DNA from: UBA668 sp041394605
GTDB lineage: Bacteria > Actinomycetota > Acidimicrobiia > Acidimicrobiales > Ilumatobacteraceae
Assembly: GCA_041394605.1 (NCBI GenBank)
Contig: JAWKHX010000010.1
Coordinates: 144,018 to 208,017, forward strand
Direction of reading: 5' to 3'
DNA: 64,000 nucleotides
The position numbers and the translations under genes are program-made. The notes beneath the pieces are model-generated. The model did no database searches and was not told the origin of the DNA. It saw only the letters and a program-made list of their open reading frames with translations. How positions within the stretch are numbered: position 1 is the first letter of the stretch; each line of letters begins with the position of its first letter. Positions 1 to 8,826 of the stretch are shown here, piece by piece.

Positions 1-2038
1 GCGGCGTGGGGAGGTGATGGAGGACCGCAACCTCCCGCTCGGTGAGCGGTTCCACCAAGCCCCCCGTCGTTGGTGCCGCGGCGCGGACCACCGAGGCGAC
101 ACGGGCCACGTACGGTCCGGCGATGCCAGGGTCGGCGCACTTGCCGACGACGGTGCGGGCCTCGCCCAGCAACCGCGCCGCCTCGTCCGGGCTCGTCGGG
201 GCCAGCACCTGCGCTGCGGCGGCCAGCGAGTACGCCAGCACCACGGCGCCGGCGCCGCGGCGGGCCAACTGCACCCCGCGGCGGGCGGCAGCGACAGCCT
301 CGTCACCGTCGGCGGCGACACGCGCCAGCACCGTATGGGCGGGACCCATCTGGGTCATCTCGTCGTACCCGGCAGCCGCAGCAGCAGCGACCGCCGCGGC
401 GGCCAGGCGCTGTGCCTCGGCGTAGCGACCCTCCTCCAAGGCCACCAGCGCCTCGTACCCCTGCGTGGCCACGTCCACGAACCGATGGCCCTCCTCGCCG
501 GCGCGGCGGCGGGCGTTCGCGGCCAGGCGGCGGGCGTCGGTGAAGCGGCCGGCCAGCGTGTGGGCGAGGGCGAGCGACATCACCTGGGTGGACTCCGTGG
601 GCTCGTGGGCCGACTCGGCGATCCGCATCGCTGCGGCGATGTCGCCCTCGACGATGCCGAGCATGATGCCCAGCGCGTCCAGCATCCCCAGCACCACCGG
701 GTCGTCGGAGCCGTGTGCCCCTGCCCGCTGGATGGCGCGGCGGGCCTCGTCGAAGCGTCCACGCAGCAGGCCGATCCAGGCGGTGACGATCAGGCAGCCG
801 GGGTGGTCGTCGGCGATCGGCCCGAGGCGGCGGATCTGCTGCCGCACGGTGCGGAGCTCGCCGCCGTTCAGCAGCCTGGTGCCGTTGGCCCAGATGAGGT
901 CGGCGGCCTCGCCGAGCGCGCCCCCGGCCAGCAGGTGTTCCACCGCCTGGTGGGGGTCGCCATGGTCGGCATGCCAGCGCCCGGCACGCACCTGCAGGTC
1001 GGGCAATTCGCCGGGGATCCGCGCTGCGGCCTCGCGGCGCAGCAGATCGGCCAGCAGGTGGTGGCAGCGGAACCAGGTGCCGGTGTGGTCGAGTGCGATG
1101 AGGAGGTGGTTGGCGGCTGCGGTGCGGCGCAGCCAGGCGGCGCCATCGGTGGTGCCGAGCACGGCATCCACCAGGGGGCCGCTCATCTGGCCGAGGTGGG
1201 AAGTGCGCAGCAGGCGCAGTTCCTCGTCGGTGGCGAGGTGGGCGAGGAACTCGTCCGTGAGGTAGTCCTCCACCAGGCGGTCGGTGCCACGGAAGCTCTG
1301 CACGAACCCGTCGGCATCGGCGGCGCCGGCCAGTGAGATGCCCGCCAGCACCAGCCCGGCGGCCCACCCCTCGGTCCGCTCACACAGCGCAGCGATCTGG
1401 GCTGCGTCCAGCACGCCGGCAGCGGGGCCCAGCAGGGCGCTTGCATCGGTGGGCGTGAACCTCAGATCGTCGCCCCGAAGCTCCACCACCTGCCCGCGGA
1501 CGCGCAGGCGGCCGAGGCGCAGGGACGGGTCGGTGCGGGTGATCAGCGCCACCGTGGTGCCCGGCGGCGCCAGTTCCACCAGCCGCTGCACCCCGGCGTG
1601 GACTGCGGGGTTGGAGAGGAGGTGGTAGTCGTCGAGCACCAGCGCAGTGGGCCCGGCCTCGGCGAGCAGGTTCACCAGCCGGGCGATCAGCGGTTCCGGG
1701 TCGGCGGCGGTGGTGGGCACCAGCGACTGCGCCGCCAACTCGATGTGCGGATGCACGGTGCCGACCGCGGCGGTGAGATAGCGCCAGAAGCGCACCGGAT
1801 CGTCGTCCGACGCGTCGACCTGCAGCCAGCCTGCGGCTGCGCCCGAAGCGGCGAGCGCGGTGGCGACGAGGGTGGACTTGCCCGCCCCCGCCGGCGCGCT
1901 GACCAGCACGAGACGTACCGCCGGGTCGTCGACAGCGGCCTGCACCCGCGCGTTCAGGCCGTCGCGGGTGAGCGTCCCCTCGGTGGCGGGCGGGCTGAGC
2001 CGGGTCGCGACGAGGTCGGGCGCCGCGGTCTCCTGCAT
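1..2038 (-). CDS. MalT/LuxR-type ATP-dependent transcriptional regulator (C-terminus cut by window edge)
   Basis: Large STAND-type regulator read from 2038 leftwards to the window edge. It has a Walker A motif (APAGAGKST, residues 48-56), a Walker-B-like LVLDDYH near residue 130, a long Ala/Leu/Arg-rich TPR-like middle, and at the window edge the start of a LuxR-type helix-turn-helix (LTEREVAVL). This order (ATPase, TPR sensor, C-terminal HTH) is that of MalT/LAL regulators, which bind ATP and an inducer and then activate promoters. The start is ATG 2038, seven bases after a TAGGGT -10 (2051-2046), so the mRNA is probably leaderless. It is divergent from the membrane protein at 2155 across an 18-bp palindrome. 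About 679 codons are visible and the end is missing. The inducer is unknown. Confidence 0.85.
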   Translation of the reverse strand, partial: MQETAAPDLVATRLSPPATEGTLTRDGLNARVQAAVDDPAVRLVLVSAPAGAGKSTLVATALAASGAAAGWLQVDASDDDPVRFWRYLTAAVGTVHPHIELAAQSLVPTTAADPEPLIARLVNLLAEAGPTALVLDDYHLLSNPAVHAGVQRLVELAPPGTTVALITRTDPSLRLGRLRVRGQVVELRGDDLRFTPTDASALLGPAAGVLDAAQIAALCERTEGWAAGLVLAGISLAGAADADGFVQSFRGTDRLVEDYLTDEFLAHLATDEELRLLRTSHLGQMSGPLVDAVLGTTDGAAWLRRTAAANHLLIALDHTGTWFRCHHLLADLLRREAAARIPGELPDLQVRAGRWHADHGDPHQAVEHLLAGGALGEAADLIWANGTRLLNGGELRTVRQQIRRLGPIADDHPGCLIVTAWIGLLRGRFDEARRAIQRAGAHGSDDPVVLGMLDALGIMLGIVEGDIAAAMRIAESAHEPTESTQVMSLALAHTLAGRFTDARRLAANARRRAGEEGHRFVDVATQGYEALVALEEGRYAEAQRLAAAAVAAAAAAGYDEMTQMGPAHTVLARVAADGDEAVAAARRGVQLARRGAGAVVLAYSLAAAAQVLAPTSPDEAARLLGEARTVVGKCADPGIAGPYVARVASVVRAAAPTTGGLVEPLTEREVAVLHHLPTP

Positions 2039-2063
2039 CCGCCCGACCCTACCGCGACCCGAA

Positions 2064-2081
2064 ATCTCACCCGGGTGAGAT
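2064..2081. promoter_or_regulatory. 18-bp perfect palindrome, candidate operator
   Basis: ATCTCACCCGGGTGAGAT is a perfect palindrome in the divergent gap between the MalT/LuxR regulator and the membrane protein. Extra GGGTGAG-like half-sites follow at about 2082-2095. Position and symmetry suggest an operator for the neighbouring regulator, but this is inference. Confidence 0.5.
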
Positions 2082-2154
2082 GGGTGAGGGGGTGATGCGC
2101 CCGGCCGGCTGGATTGCGATCGTGGCCCCATCAACTTCGCCGAAAGGAGACCTC

Positions 2155-2856
2155 ATGCCCACCCTCGCTCCCACTGCCCCGATCACCTCCCCCCGAACCG
2201 TCTCGACGCGCGGGCGTGACCGGCGCGTCGGCGGCATCGCCGCACTGGCAGCGGCCGTCACGTTCGTCTTCGGGATCGTGCTCGCCGTCACCACGCTGAC
2301 CGACTACACCGAGGGGCTGGACCCGGCCGAGGCTGTCCAGTTCGTGGTCGGCCATCAGACCACCCTGTTCGTCTGGTACCTCGTGGTGTTCCTGGTCTTC
2401 GGCGTCGCGCTCGTGCCGCTGGTGCGGGCGCTGCGAGGCGTGCTCCGCGAGCGCGCGCCGGCGCTGGCGGACACGGCTGCGGTCTTCGGCTACGTGTGGG
2501 TCGGTCTGATGTTCGCCTCGGGGATGATCGCCAACATCGGCATCCAGGCCGTGGTGGACGCCGGTGACCACGGTGCCGACCACGCCGCCACCGTGTGGGC
2601 CGCGTTGGACGCCGTGACCGATGGTCTCGGCGGCGGCAATGAACTCGTCGGTGGCATGTGGATCCTGCTCGTCAGCATGGCTGCGCTCCGCGCTGCGGCA
2701 CTGCCCCGGGCGCTGGCCGTCACCGGCATCGTCACGGCGACCGCCGGCCTGCTGACCGTGGTGCCCGGCCTCAGCGATGTCGGGATGGCCTTCGGCCTCG
2801 GTTCGGTCGTCTGGTTTGTGTGGGTCGGGTTGGCGTTGCTGCGCTCGTCGCGGTGA
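2155..2856 (+). CDS. Multi-pass membrane protein, DUF4386-like
   Basis: 233-residue hydrophobic protein with about six predicted membrane helices (for example the stretch after residue 25, and the FVWYLVVFLVFGVALVPLV region). It resembles the DUF4386 type of actinobacterial membrane proteins, but that match is from memory of the pattern only. ATG 2155 is chosen because an AAAGGAG ribosome binding site lies just upstream and the residues before it look non-coding. It is divergent from the MalT/LuxR regulator and may be its target. Its 3' end overlaps by 86 bases the 3' end of the opposite-strand thioredoxin-CcdA gene. No substrate can be inferred. Confidence 0.75.
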   Translation: MPTLAPTAPITSPRTVSTRGRDRRVGGIAALAAAVTFVFGIVLAVTTLTDYTEGLDPAEAVQFVVGHQTTLFVWYLVVFLVFGVALVPLVRALRGVLRERAPALADTAAVFGYVWVGLMFASGMIANIGIQAVVDAGDHGADHAATVWAALDAVTDGLGGGNELVGGMWILLVSMAALRAAALPRALAVTGIVTATAGLLTVVPGLSDVGMAFGLGSVVWFVWVGLALLRSSR

Positions 2857-4135
2857 CGGGAACTGCGGTGGCCGGTGCAGCGGCGCGATGACCGACCCAG
2901 GTCTGCAGCGTCAGGCCGGCGGCGACGAGAGCGAGGGCCAGGCCGAACACGGCCAGGGTGCCGCTGACGCTCTCCATCGTCGCCGGCCGCACCAGCATCA
3001 CGATCGCGAGCGTCACCATCACCACACCGCTGGCCAGCTTCAGCGCCCGGCCATGACGCTCCTGCACCTTCAACGCCCGCATCGTGGCCAGCACCGTGAC
3101 GAACAGGATCAGTTCGTCGATCAGGAACACCACCAGGTAGATCACGAACAGCGCGACCGCGCCGGCGGCCCCCACCCCGTGCTCGGTCAGCAGGTTGGTC
3201 CACAGGATCGGCAGGCCGAGCGTGCACGGTGTCTCCAGCAGCGACACTCCCACGGCGAGCGCAGCGGTGGCGCCGAGCAGCGCCGGCAGCGAGCGGTCCG
3301 GCTCGGCCAGGCCACGCATGCGCTGGTAGATGCCGGGCTTGGAGCCGGCGGGAATGCCCAGCCGGGGGCCGGCCTGCACCCCGAACGCCTCCTTCAGTTG
3401 CAGGATGCCCAGGCCGCCGGCCACCACCGCCACCGCCACCTCGATCCAGGTGAGGTAGCCCACGTAGGAGAGTGCGCTGTACGCGCCGGCGATGTACAGC
3501 CCGTACATGGCGGAGGTGACGAGCAGGAAGGTCGTGCCCACGGCCGCCAGCCGGCGGCGCGACCCGCTGTGCAGTACCAGCGCCAGGAGGATGGAGAGCA
3601 CCCAGAGGGAGCACGGGTTCACCCCGTCCACGAAGCCGATCACCAGCGTGCTGAGCAGCAGCGATCGGTCGCCGAGGTCCACATCGCCCAGCAGCGGCAC
3701 GTCCACGACGTACTGGTTGGAGGGCTGCACCGCCCGGCCCTCGAACGCGCCCTCCACCACTGCCCGGATGTCCGCGCCGACGGCGTCGCTGAAACCGATC
3801 CACACGTGCTCGCCGATGAACGTGGTGGGCACGGAGCGGGCTTCTACGCCGGCTGCCGCCGCCGTCTCCACGAACAGTTGGCGGTTGGCCTCGTCGTACC
3901 AGACCTCGTACTGGCGGATCATCAGGTCGGGAAAGTCGCCCTGCAGATCGGTGAGGAAGCGCTTCTCCGCCGCGCAGTGGGGGCAGCCGTCGCCCCAGAA
4001 CAGGACCAGTTCCACGGGCTCGGGCGCCGGCGGTTCCTCGGTGGTGTTGGTGGTGGCGTGGGCGAGTTCGGGCCAGGTGGCCAGCGCAGCCAACACGACG
4101 AAGGCGATCGTGACCGATCGTCGCCGCAACCGCAC
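2771..4135 (-). CDS. Thioredoxin-like domain fused to CcdA/DsbD-type membrane domain
   Basis: 454-residue secreted/membrane thiol-redox protein. A signal peptide (RLRRRSVTIAFVVLAALA... ending AHA, about 27 residues) is followed by a thioredoxin-like domain with a CPHC active site, then a CcdA/DsbD-beta type membrane region. The membrane region carries the two hallmark Pro-Cys helices (GVNPCSLW and LETPCTLG) within about eight helices. DsbD-type proteins move reducing equivalents across the membrane; here the thioredoxin precedes the membrane domain, opposite to the C-terminal gamma domain of classical DsbD. GTG 4135 is chosen because an AAAGGAG site precedes it and it gives a clean signal peptide. 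It is the last gene of a same-strand group MarR - NuoF-like - this gene. The last about 30 residues are a basic Arg/Thr-rich tail. Confidence 0.85.
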   Translation of the reverse strand: MRLRRRSVTIAFVVLAALATWPELAHATTNTTEEPPAPEPVELVLFWGDGCPHCAAEKRFLTDLQGDFPDLMIRQYEVWYDEANRQLFVETAAAAGVEARSVPTTFIGEHVWIGFSDAVGADIRAVVEGAFEGRAVQPSNQYVVDVPLLGDVDLGDRSLLLSTLVIGFVDGVNPCSLWVLSILLALVLHSGSRRRLAAVGTTFLLVTSAMYGLYIAGAYSALSYVGYLTWIEVAVAVVAGGLGILQLKEAFGVQAGPRLGIPAGSKPGIYQRMRGLAEPDRSLPALLGATAALAVGVSLLETPCTLGLPILWTNLLTEHGVGAAGAVALFVIYLVVFLIDELILFVTVLATMRALKVQERHGRALKLASGVVMVTLAIVMLVRPATMESVSGTLAVFGLALALVAAGLTLQTWVGHRAAAPATAVPVTATSAATPTRPTQTRRPNRGRRPSRHR

Positions 4136-4249
4136 CGTGCCACTCCTTTCGGCCTTCACCGTACGGTCGGTGCATCCGACTGCCCAGGGCACAACGGCCC
4201 GCTGGGAGGGTGGCGGTGGTCCGCCCGGGGTCTCCAGGCCGGCGGGTAC

Positions 4250-5701
4250 TCAGCGGGTCGGGTTGTGCGGCCCGGTCTGCAGGCCGGACCACGCCGGGTC
4301 GGCGTGGACGATCGACTGATCCACGCGCTCGCCGTCGTCGTCGATGGTGCTGGTGGCGGCGATGACCGCCGGTTCCACGGCCGGGCGCTGCTGGTGGAGG
4401 TGCTGATCGATGGCATCGGGGAAGGCGTCGAGGATGCTACCGACGACGGTCTGGTGCTGCCGGCCCAGGGCGCATCGGGCACCCTCGGCGACGGTGGCCA
4501 GCCGGGTGGTGACGGTGGTGACGTCCACCGGTGTGCCACGGTTGCCGCACAGTTGGCCGAGCGCGTGGGAGATCTCCAGCCCGTCGAGCTTGCACGGGGT
4601 GCACTGGCCGCAGGACTCCACGGCAAGGAACCGGCTGACCCCGGCGGCGAGCGCCAGCGGGTCGGTGTCCGCGCCCACGAAACGGAAGCTCACCGAGCCG
4701 AGGCCGCTGCCGGCCTGGCGCATCGCCTCGTACGAGATCGGGGTGGTGAGATCGGTGAGGAAGGCGCTGGACACGCCACCGAGCACGCCCACCAGTCGGG
4801 TGCCACGAACCGGCCCGCCGGCCAGGGCCACCAACTCGTCCAGCGGCAGGCCGAGGGGGATCTCGTACACCCCGGGGTGGTGCACGTCGCCGGTGACCGT
4901 GGCCAGGACAGTGCCGGGGGAGTCGTCGGTGCCGAGTTGGCGGAACCACTGCGGGCCCTGGGCGATGATGCCCGGCACGTTGGCGAGGGTCTCGACATTG
5001 TTGGCCAGCGTGGGCGGGGCCTCCCGGCCGCCACCCTCCCCGGCCATCACCACGTCGGCGGCGCCCTCGAACGAGTCGTGGCCCATGGCAGGGGCGATCG
5101 GGTCCGTCACCACCTCGACGGTGCCGTGACGATAGGGAGGTGCCACCCGTGGCAGCGGCAGGCGGCCGTCGATCACCTCGAGCATCGCGGTCTCCTCGCC
5201 GAACAGGTAGCGGTCCGGGCCCTGCACGATCTCGATCGTCACGCTGCGCTCCGGCCCATCCAGCCATCCGGCCGCGCTGATCTCCTCGATGGCGCTCTGC
5301 AGGCGGCGGACGGTGGCCGTGAACGATGCCTTGGTGGCGATGATGACGTCGTTGGCCCGTACGGCGCGGGCGGCGATGAGAGCGCCCTCCAACACGGCGT
5401 ACGGGTTGAACTGCAGCAGGGTGCGGTCCTTCACCGTGCCGGGCTCGCCCTCGGCCGCGTTCACCGCCACGCTGGCGGCGAGCACGTCGGACTCGAACTT
5501 GGCGACGGTGCGCCACTTCATGCCGGTGGGGAAGCCGGCCCCGCCGCGACCGCGCAAGCCGGAGGCCTCCACCACGTCGATCAGTACGTCGGGCTCGACC
5601 GAGCGAGCCTCCAGCAGTGCGACGCCACCGCCATCGGCCAAGTAGTCGGCGAGGGTGGCGTAGGGGATCGGGGGCAACAGCCGATGGTGATCGGTGGTCA
5701 T
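4250..5701 (-). CDS. NuoF-like NADH:acceptor oxidoreductase subunit (standalone)
   Basis: 483-residue homologue of the 51-kDa (NuoF) flavoprotein that oxidises NADH with FMN and passes electrons to an N3-type 4Fe-4S cluster. Visible motifs are the NADH-binding GRGGAGFPTGMKW (51-63), the FMN-site NAAEGEPGT (81-89), GEETA (168-172), NVETL (235-239), an SLBB region (about 262-310) and the cluster ligands C364, C367, C370 and C410. No other nuo subunits lie in the window, so this is an orphan diaphorase-like copy, not part of complex I here. About 25 extra residues sit between the PPY (188-190) and PPTLANNVETL motifs compared with ordinary NuoF. It lies 54 bases after the MarR gene and 114 bases before the thioredoxin-CcdA gene, suggesting a redox operon. 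The electron acceptor is unknown. Confidence 0.88.
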   Translation of the reverse strand: MTTDHHRLLPPIPYATLADYLADGGGVALLEARSVEPDVLIDVVEASGLRGRGGAGFPTGMKWRTVAKFESDVLAASVAVNAAEGEPGTVKDRTLLQFNPYAVLEGALIAARAVRANDVIIATKASFTATVRRLQSAIEEISAAGWLDGPERSVTIEIVQGPDRYLFGEETAMLEVIDGRLPLPRVAPPYRHGTVEVVTDPIAPAMGHDSFEGAADVVMAGEGGGREAPPTLANNVETLANVPGIIAQGPQWFRQLGTDDSPGTVLATVTGDVHHPGVYEIPLGLPLDELVALAGGPVRGTRLVGVLGGVSSAFLTDLTTPISYEAMRQAGSGLGSVSFRFVGADTDPLALAAGVSRFLAVESCGQCTPCKLDGLEISHALGQLCGNRGTPVDVTTVTTRLATVAEGARCALGRQHQTVVGSILDAFPDAIDQHLHQQRPAVEPAVIAATSTIDDDGERVDQSIVHADPAWSGLQTGPHNPTR

Positions 5702-5755
5702 GAGGAGCCTTCTTTCAGTGAGGTGTGCCCGCCCTCGTGGTGTGTCGTGCGACGC

Positions 5756-6256
5756 TCATGACCAGCCCAACTGCCAGGCGTCGTCGGGGAGTTCGCCGGC
5801 GACCGCGGCGAAGTGTTGGAGTGCGTTGATGATGTCGGCGCGGGCGGTGGCGTCGAGCCCGGCGACCAGGCGGTCGATCTCGGCATGGCGCATGCGCGTG
5901 ACGCTGTCGATGATCGCCCGGCCCGCAGGGGCCAGCGTCAGCACGACCTCCCGCCGGTCGCCGGGCGGGTTGGCGCGCTGGATGAGGTGCTTGTCGGCCA
6001 GGCGGTCGCAGAGGCGGGTGGCCGTGGACGGGTGGATGCCCACGGCCTCGGCCAAGGCGCCGACATTGCTGGGGCCGCGCTCGGCCAGCCAGACGAGCGC
6101 CCGGTACTGCACCAGCGTGAGCTCGCCCTCGATGGCAGCGAGCGATCGGGCGGCGATGCCGACGAGGGCACGTGACGCCACCACCAGGGCCTGCCCGACT
6201 TCATGCGCGGTGGGTGCGTTCGCGCTGCTCTGCTTGGGACCCATGGGCTGCACCAT
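5756..6256 (-). CDS. MarR-family transcriptional regulator
   Basis: 166-residue winged-helix protein of MarR type. The wHTH spans residues about 45-110 (LTLVQYRALVWLAERGPSN, then recognition helix HPSTATRLCDRL, and the wing with GDRREV, the hallmark DRR of MarR). Members are homodimeric repressors released by ligands or oxidants. ATG 6256 is used; ATG 6244 (MGPKQ) is equally possible. It is divergent from the universal stress protein across a short gap holding the palindrome CAACAAATGTTG, a plausible operator. It is upstream of, and in line with, the NuoF-like and thioredoxin-CcdA genes, so it likely controls this redox group, perhaps in response to oxidants (inference). Confidence 0.88.
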   Translation of the reverse strand: MVQPMGPKQSSANAPTAHEVGQALVVASRALVGIAARSLAAIEGELTLVQYRALVWLAERGPSNVGALAEAVGIHPSTATRLCDRLADKHLIQRANPPGDRREVVLTLAPAGRAIIDSVTRMRHAEIDRLVAGLDATARADIINALQHFAAVAGELPDDAWQLGWS

Positions 6257-6258
6257 AA

Positions 6259-6270
6259 CAACAAATGTTG
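6259..6270. promoter_or_regulatory. Palindrome CAACAAATGTTG, candidate MarR operator
   Basis: Perfect 12-bp inverted repeat three bases upstream of the MarR start codon and within the divergent MarR/usp intergenic region. Its length and AT-rich centre are typical of MarR sites. A TAGGAC hexamer (6302-6307) seven bases before the usp ATG may be that gene's -10. Confidence 0.45.
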
Positions 6271-6314
6271 GAAACCAGTAGATGTAGAACACAAAAGGGT
6301 GTAGGACTGCACAT

Positions 6315-7187
6315 ATGACAACCACGACTCCCCAACGAGATCCTTCCCCCCTCATCCATCGGGTCCTGGTCGGTGTCGACGGCACGGACCCCTCCATCGC
6401 TGCTGCCGACTGGGCGGCGACGCTGGCACAGCGCTTGCACGCCGAGATCGTGCTGATGGATGCACTGACCCGCCCGTACAGCGAGATCGCCCCGCCGGTG
6501 GACAACGCGATCCGGCGCAGCGAGCAGGCGCACGTGGCCCACGACGTCGCCGGCGATGCCTCCCTCGCCGGCGCCGACATCGAGGTGCTGGAAGGCGAGC
6601 CCAGCGACACCTTGGCCTACGCGGCGGGCGATGCCGAACTGGTGGTGATCGGCTCGAAGGACACCGAAGGGCTCGGCCACCACGGCTGGTTCTCTCTGGC
6701 GCACTCGCTGGCGCACCGCACGCCGTGCCCGATGTTGGTGGTGCCGCACGACGCCCGGCCGCTGCACTCCACCCCGACACTGCTGGTCGGCGTCGACGGC
6801 TCGGACGGCAACCAGCAGGCCTTCGAGTGGACCCGCCGGCTGGCGCAGCAGCTCGGTGCATCGGTGACCGCAGCGTTCGTCACCGACCCGATGTACGACA
6901 CGTTCGACTCGGCCGGCTCCTACGGGCCGGAGGAAGTGGCGGCCCGCGAAGAGGTGGCCAACGCCCCCGAGGTTGCGTTCACCGAGGCCGCCGGCATGCA
7001 CACCGCTGCAACCCTGCAGGAGCTGGCTGCGGATGCGAACGCCGACATGTTGATCGTCAGCGCCCGGTCGCGGCGATCGCTCGATGGTCTGCTGCTGGGG
7101 CGGACGCCCGACGAGCTGCTGCACCACCCCACTTGCCCGACCGTGATCGTGCCGCACGGCTTCACGCTGGGCGCGGCGGCTGCCTGA
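6315..7187 (+). CDS. Tandem universal stress protein (two UspA domains)
   Basis: 290-residue protein with two UspA folds, each beginning with a strand of the form VLVGVDGTDPS (about 17-27) and LLVGVDGSDGN (about 155-165). Typical C-terminal elements are VVIGS...PCPMLVVPH and LIVSARS...CPTVIVPHG. Usp proteins bind ATP or AMP and are induced in stress, dormancy or hypoxia; tandem forms are common in actinobacteria. The ATP-loop glycines are only partly kept (GSKDTEGLGHHG; ARSRRSLDGLLLG), so nucleotide binding is uncertain. It is divergent from the MarR gene and may be co-regulated with the redox cluster. ATG 6315 follows a possible TAGGAC -10 by seven bases. Confidence 0.9.
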   Translation: MTTTTPQRDPSPLIHRVLVGVDGTDPSIAAADWAATLAQRLHAEIVLMDALTRPYSEIAPPVDNAIRRSEQAHVAHDVAGDASLAGADIEVLEGEPSDTLAYAAGDAELVVIGSKDTEGLGHHGWFSLAHSLAHRTPCPMLVVPHDARPLHSTPTLLVGVDGSDGNQQAFEWTRRLAQQLGASVTAAFVTDPMYDTFDSAGSYGPEEVAAREEVANAPEVAFTEAAGMHTAATLQELAADANADMLIVSARSRRSLDGLLLGRTPDELLHHPTCPTVIVPHGFTLGAAAA

Positions 7188-7211
7188 GTCCTCCCGGTCC
7201 GCGCACCTGAT

Positions 7212-8183
7212 TCAGCGGAAGCCGGCGACGGCGTGCGGCGTGTACGGCTCCTCCAGGCGGCGCACCTCGTCGGCCGTGAGTTGGAGGTCCACTGCGGCGA
7301 CAGCGTCGTCGATGTGGTGTTCCTTGGTGGCGCCGACGATCGGTGCGGTGACGAAGCGCTTGCCGAGCATCCACGCCAAGGCCACCTGAGCCCGGGGCAC
7401 GCCGCGTTCGGCGGCGATCTCCGCCACGCGCTCCACGATCGCCCGGTCCTCGGGTTGGTACAGCGTCTTGCCGAACTCGTCGGTCTCGGTGCGGGCCGTC
7501 ACGTCGTCCCAGTCGCGGGTCAGCCGGCCGCGGGCCAGCGGGCTCCACGGGATGACGCCCACGCCCTGGTCCGCGCAGAGCGGCATCATCTCCCGCTCCT
7601 CTTCGCGCTGCAGCAGGTTGTAGTGGTTCTGCATGCTGACGAACTTCGTCCAGCCGTGCAGTTCGGCGGTGTACTGGGCCTTGCTGAACTGCCATGCCCA
7701 CATCGACGAGGCGCCGATGTAGCGGGCCTTGCCGGCCTTCACCACGTCGTGCAGCGCCTCCATGGTCTCCTCGATCGGCGTGCGATGGTCCCAACGGTGG
7801 ATCTGGTACAGGTCGATGTAGTCGGTGCCGAGGCGGCGCAGGCTGTGGTCCACCTCGGTCATGATCGCCTTGCGCGACAGGCCGCCGGCGTTGCGCCCGT
7901 CGCGCATCGGCATGAACACCTTGGTGGCGATCACCACGTCGTCGCGGGTGGCCATGCCGGCCAGCGCCCTGCCCACGTACTCCTCGCTGGTGCCCAGTGA
8001 GTACACGTTGGCGGTGTCGAAGAAGTTGATGCCGGCGTCGAGCGCCCGGCCGATGAACTGGTGGGCGGTCGCCTCGTCCAGCGACCAGGCGTGGGTGCCG
8101 GCGCCGGACTCGCCGAAGCTCATGCACCCGAGGCAGATCCTCGACACCTCGAGGCCGGTGTTGCCGAGTCGTGTGTACTTCAT
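7212..8183 (-). CDS. Aldo/keto reductase
   Basis: 323-residue NADPH-dependent aldo/keto reductase of the YajO/Tas (voltage-gated K+ channel beta-like) type. The catalytic tetrad is visible: D56 and Y61 (FDTANVYSLG), K88 (VVIATK) and H129 (LYQIHRWD). NADP-binding elements are the GASSMWAWQF region and IPWSPLARG near residue 215, plus IVGATKEHHIDDA near the C-terminus. It reduces aldehydes or ketones in the cytoplasm; the substrate cannot be told. ATG 8183 gives the canonical MKYTRLGNTGLEVS start. It stands alone, tail to tail with the usp gene. Confidence 0.93.
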   Translation of the reverse strand: MKYTRLGNTGLEVSRICLGCMSFGESGAGTHAWSLDEATAHQFIGRALDAGINFFDTANVYSLGTSEEYVGRALAGMATRDDVVIATKVFMPMRDGRNAGGLSRKAIMTEVDHSLRRLGTDYIDLYQIHRWDHRTPIEETMEALHDVVKAGKARYIGASSMWAWQFSKAQYTAELHGWTKFVSMQNHYNLLQREEEREMMPLCADQGVGVIPWSPLARGRLTRDWDDVTARTETDEFGKTLYQPEDRAIVERVAEIAAERGVPRAQVALAWMLGKRFVTAPIVGATKEHHIDDAVAAVDLQLTADEVRRLEEPYTPHAVAGFR

Positions 8184-8259
8184 GGGTGCCCCTCCGCTGC
8201 TCCGTCGGCCCGCCACCCAGGCCATCGGCCAATCCTCGCACGGTCGGTAGGGTTCGGGC

Positions 8260-8826
8260 ATGGTGCCACCGCAGGACGCAGGGAGACCAGCGGCCGCTTC
8301 GGGCGGCGCTGCTGCGATGGGACCTGTCCGCCGCCTCCCGCCACATGGCGCCGAGGAGCCGCCGTGGCCACGGCTCGCCGCGCTGACAGTGGCGTTCGGG
8401 GTGGTGATGATCCCGCTGGCGTTCACCAGCGTGTCGCTCTACTGGTACGCGTTCCCGCTCTTCGGGATCGGCGTCGCCTACGTCCTGCAGTTCCGCGACG
8501 AGTTCCCGATGCCGTGGAAGGTGACGCTGCTTGCCGCCGCGGTAGTGAGCGCGGTGGCGCTGGCACTGGACTGGCCGTTCTCCGGGCATCTCCTGTGGAA
8601 CGTGTTGTTCATCGGTCACGCCCTCCGCTGGGGGCGCCGGAGGAGGACATGGCTGCTCGTGCTGGCCGCGTCGATGGTTCACCTGTTCGTGCTGAAGGCC
8701 CTGTTCCAGACCGGGCGCGACCTGGTCGGCGGGTTCATCTCGGTCGCCGTGGCGCTGGTGGTGCTGGCCGTACTGGCGGCGCTGGCGGCGATCACGCCGG
8801 GTTCGAGTAGCACCGCGTCGGGGTGA
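8260..8826 (+). CDS. Small integral membrane protein
   Basis: 188 residues with a 40-residue Pro/Ala-rich start, then four to five membrane helices (for example LAALTVAFGVVMIPLAF and ISVAVALVVLAVLAALAA) and a basic loop RWGRRRRT. I do not recognise the family. ATG 8260 follows a TAGGGT -10 (8248-8253) by six bases, consistent with a leaderless transcript. It overlaps tail to tail by 35 bases with the PPOX-fold gene on the other strand. Confidence 0.6.
   Translation: MVPPQDAGRPAAASGGAAAMGPVRRLPPHGAEEPPWPRLAALTVAFGVVMIPLAFTSVSLYWYAFPLFGIGVAYVLQFRDEFPMPWKVTLLAAAVVSAVALALDWPFSGHLLWNVLFIGHALRWGRRRRTWLLVLAASMVHLFVLKALFQTGRDLVGGFISVAVALVVLAVLAALAAITPGSSSTASG

Noticed and set aside
4250..5701. Complex I operon fragment
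   Set aside because: No other nuo genes are present; the flanking genes are a MarR regulator and a thiol-redox protein.
2777..5761. A very long open frame on the opposite strand of the redox cluster
   Set aside because: It overlaps the well-supported thioredoxin-CcdA and NuoF-like genes and has a His/Gln/Gly-rich composition typical of antisense frames in high-GC DNA; no family motif.
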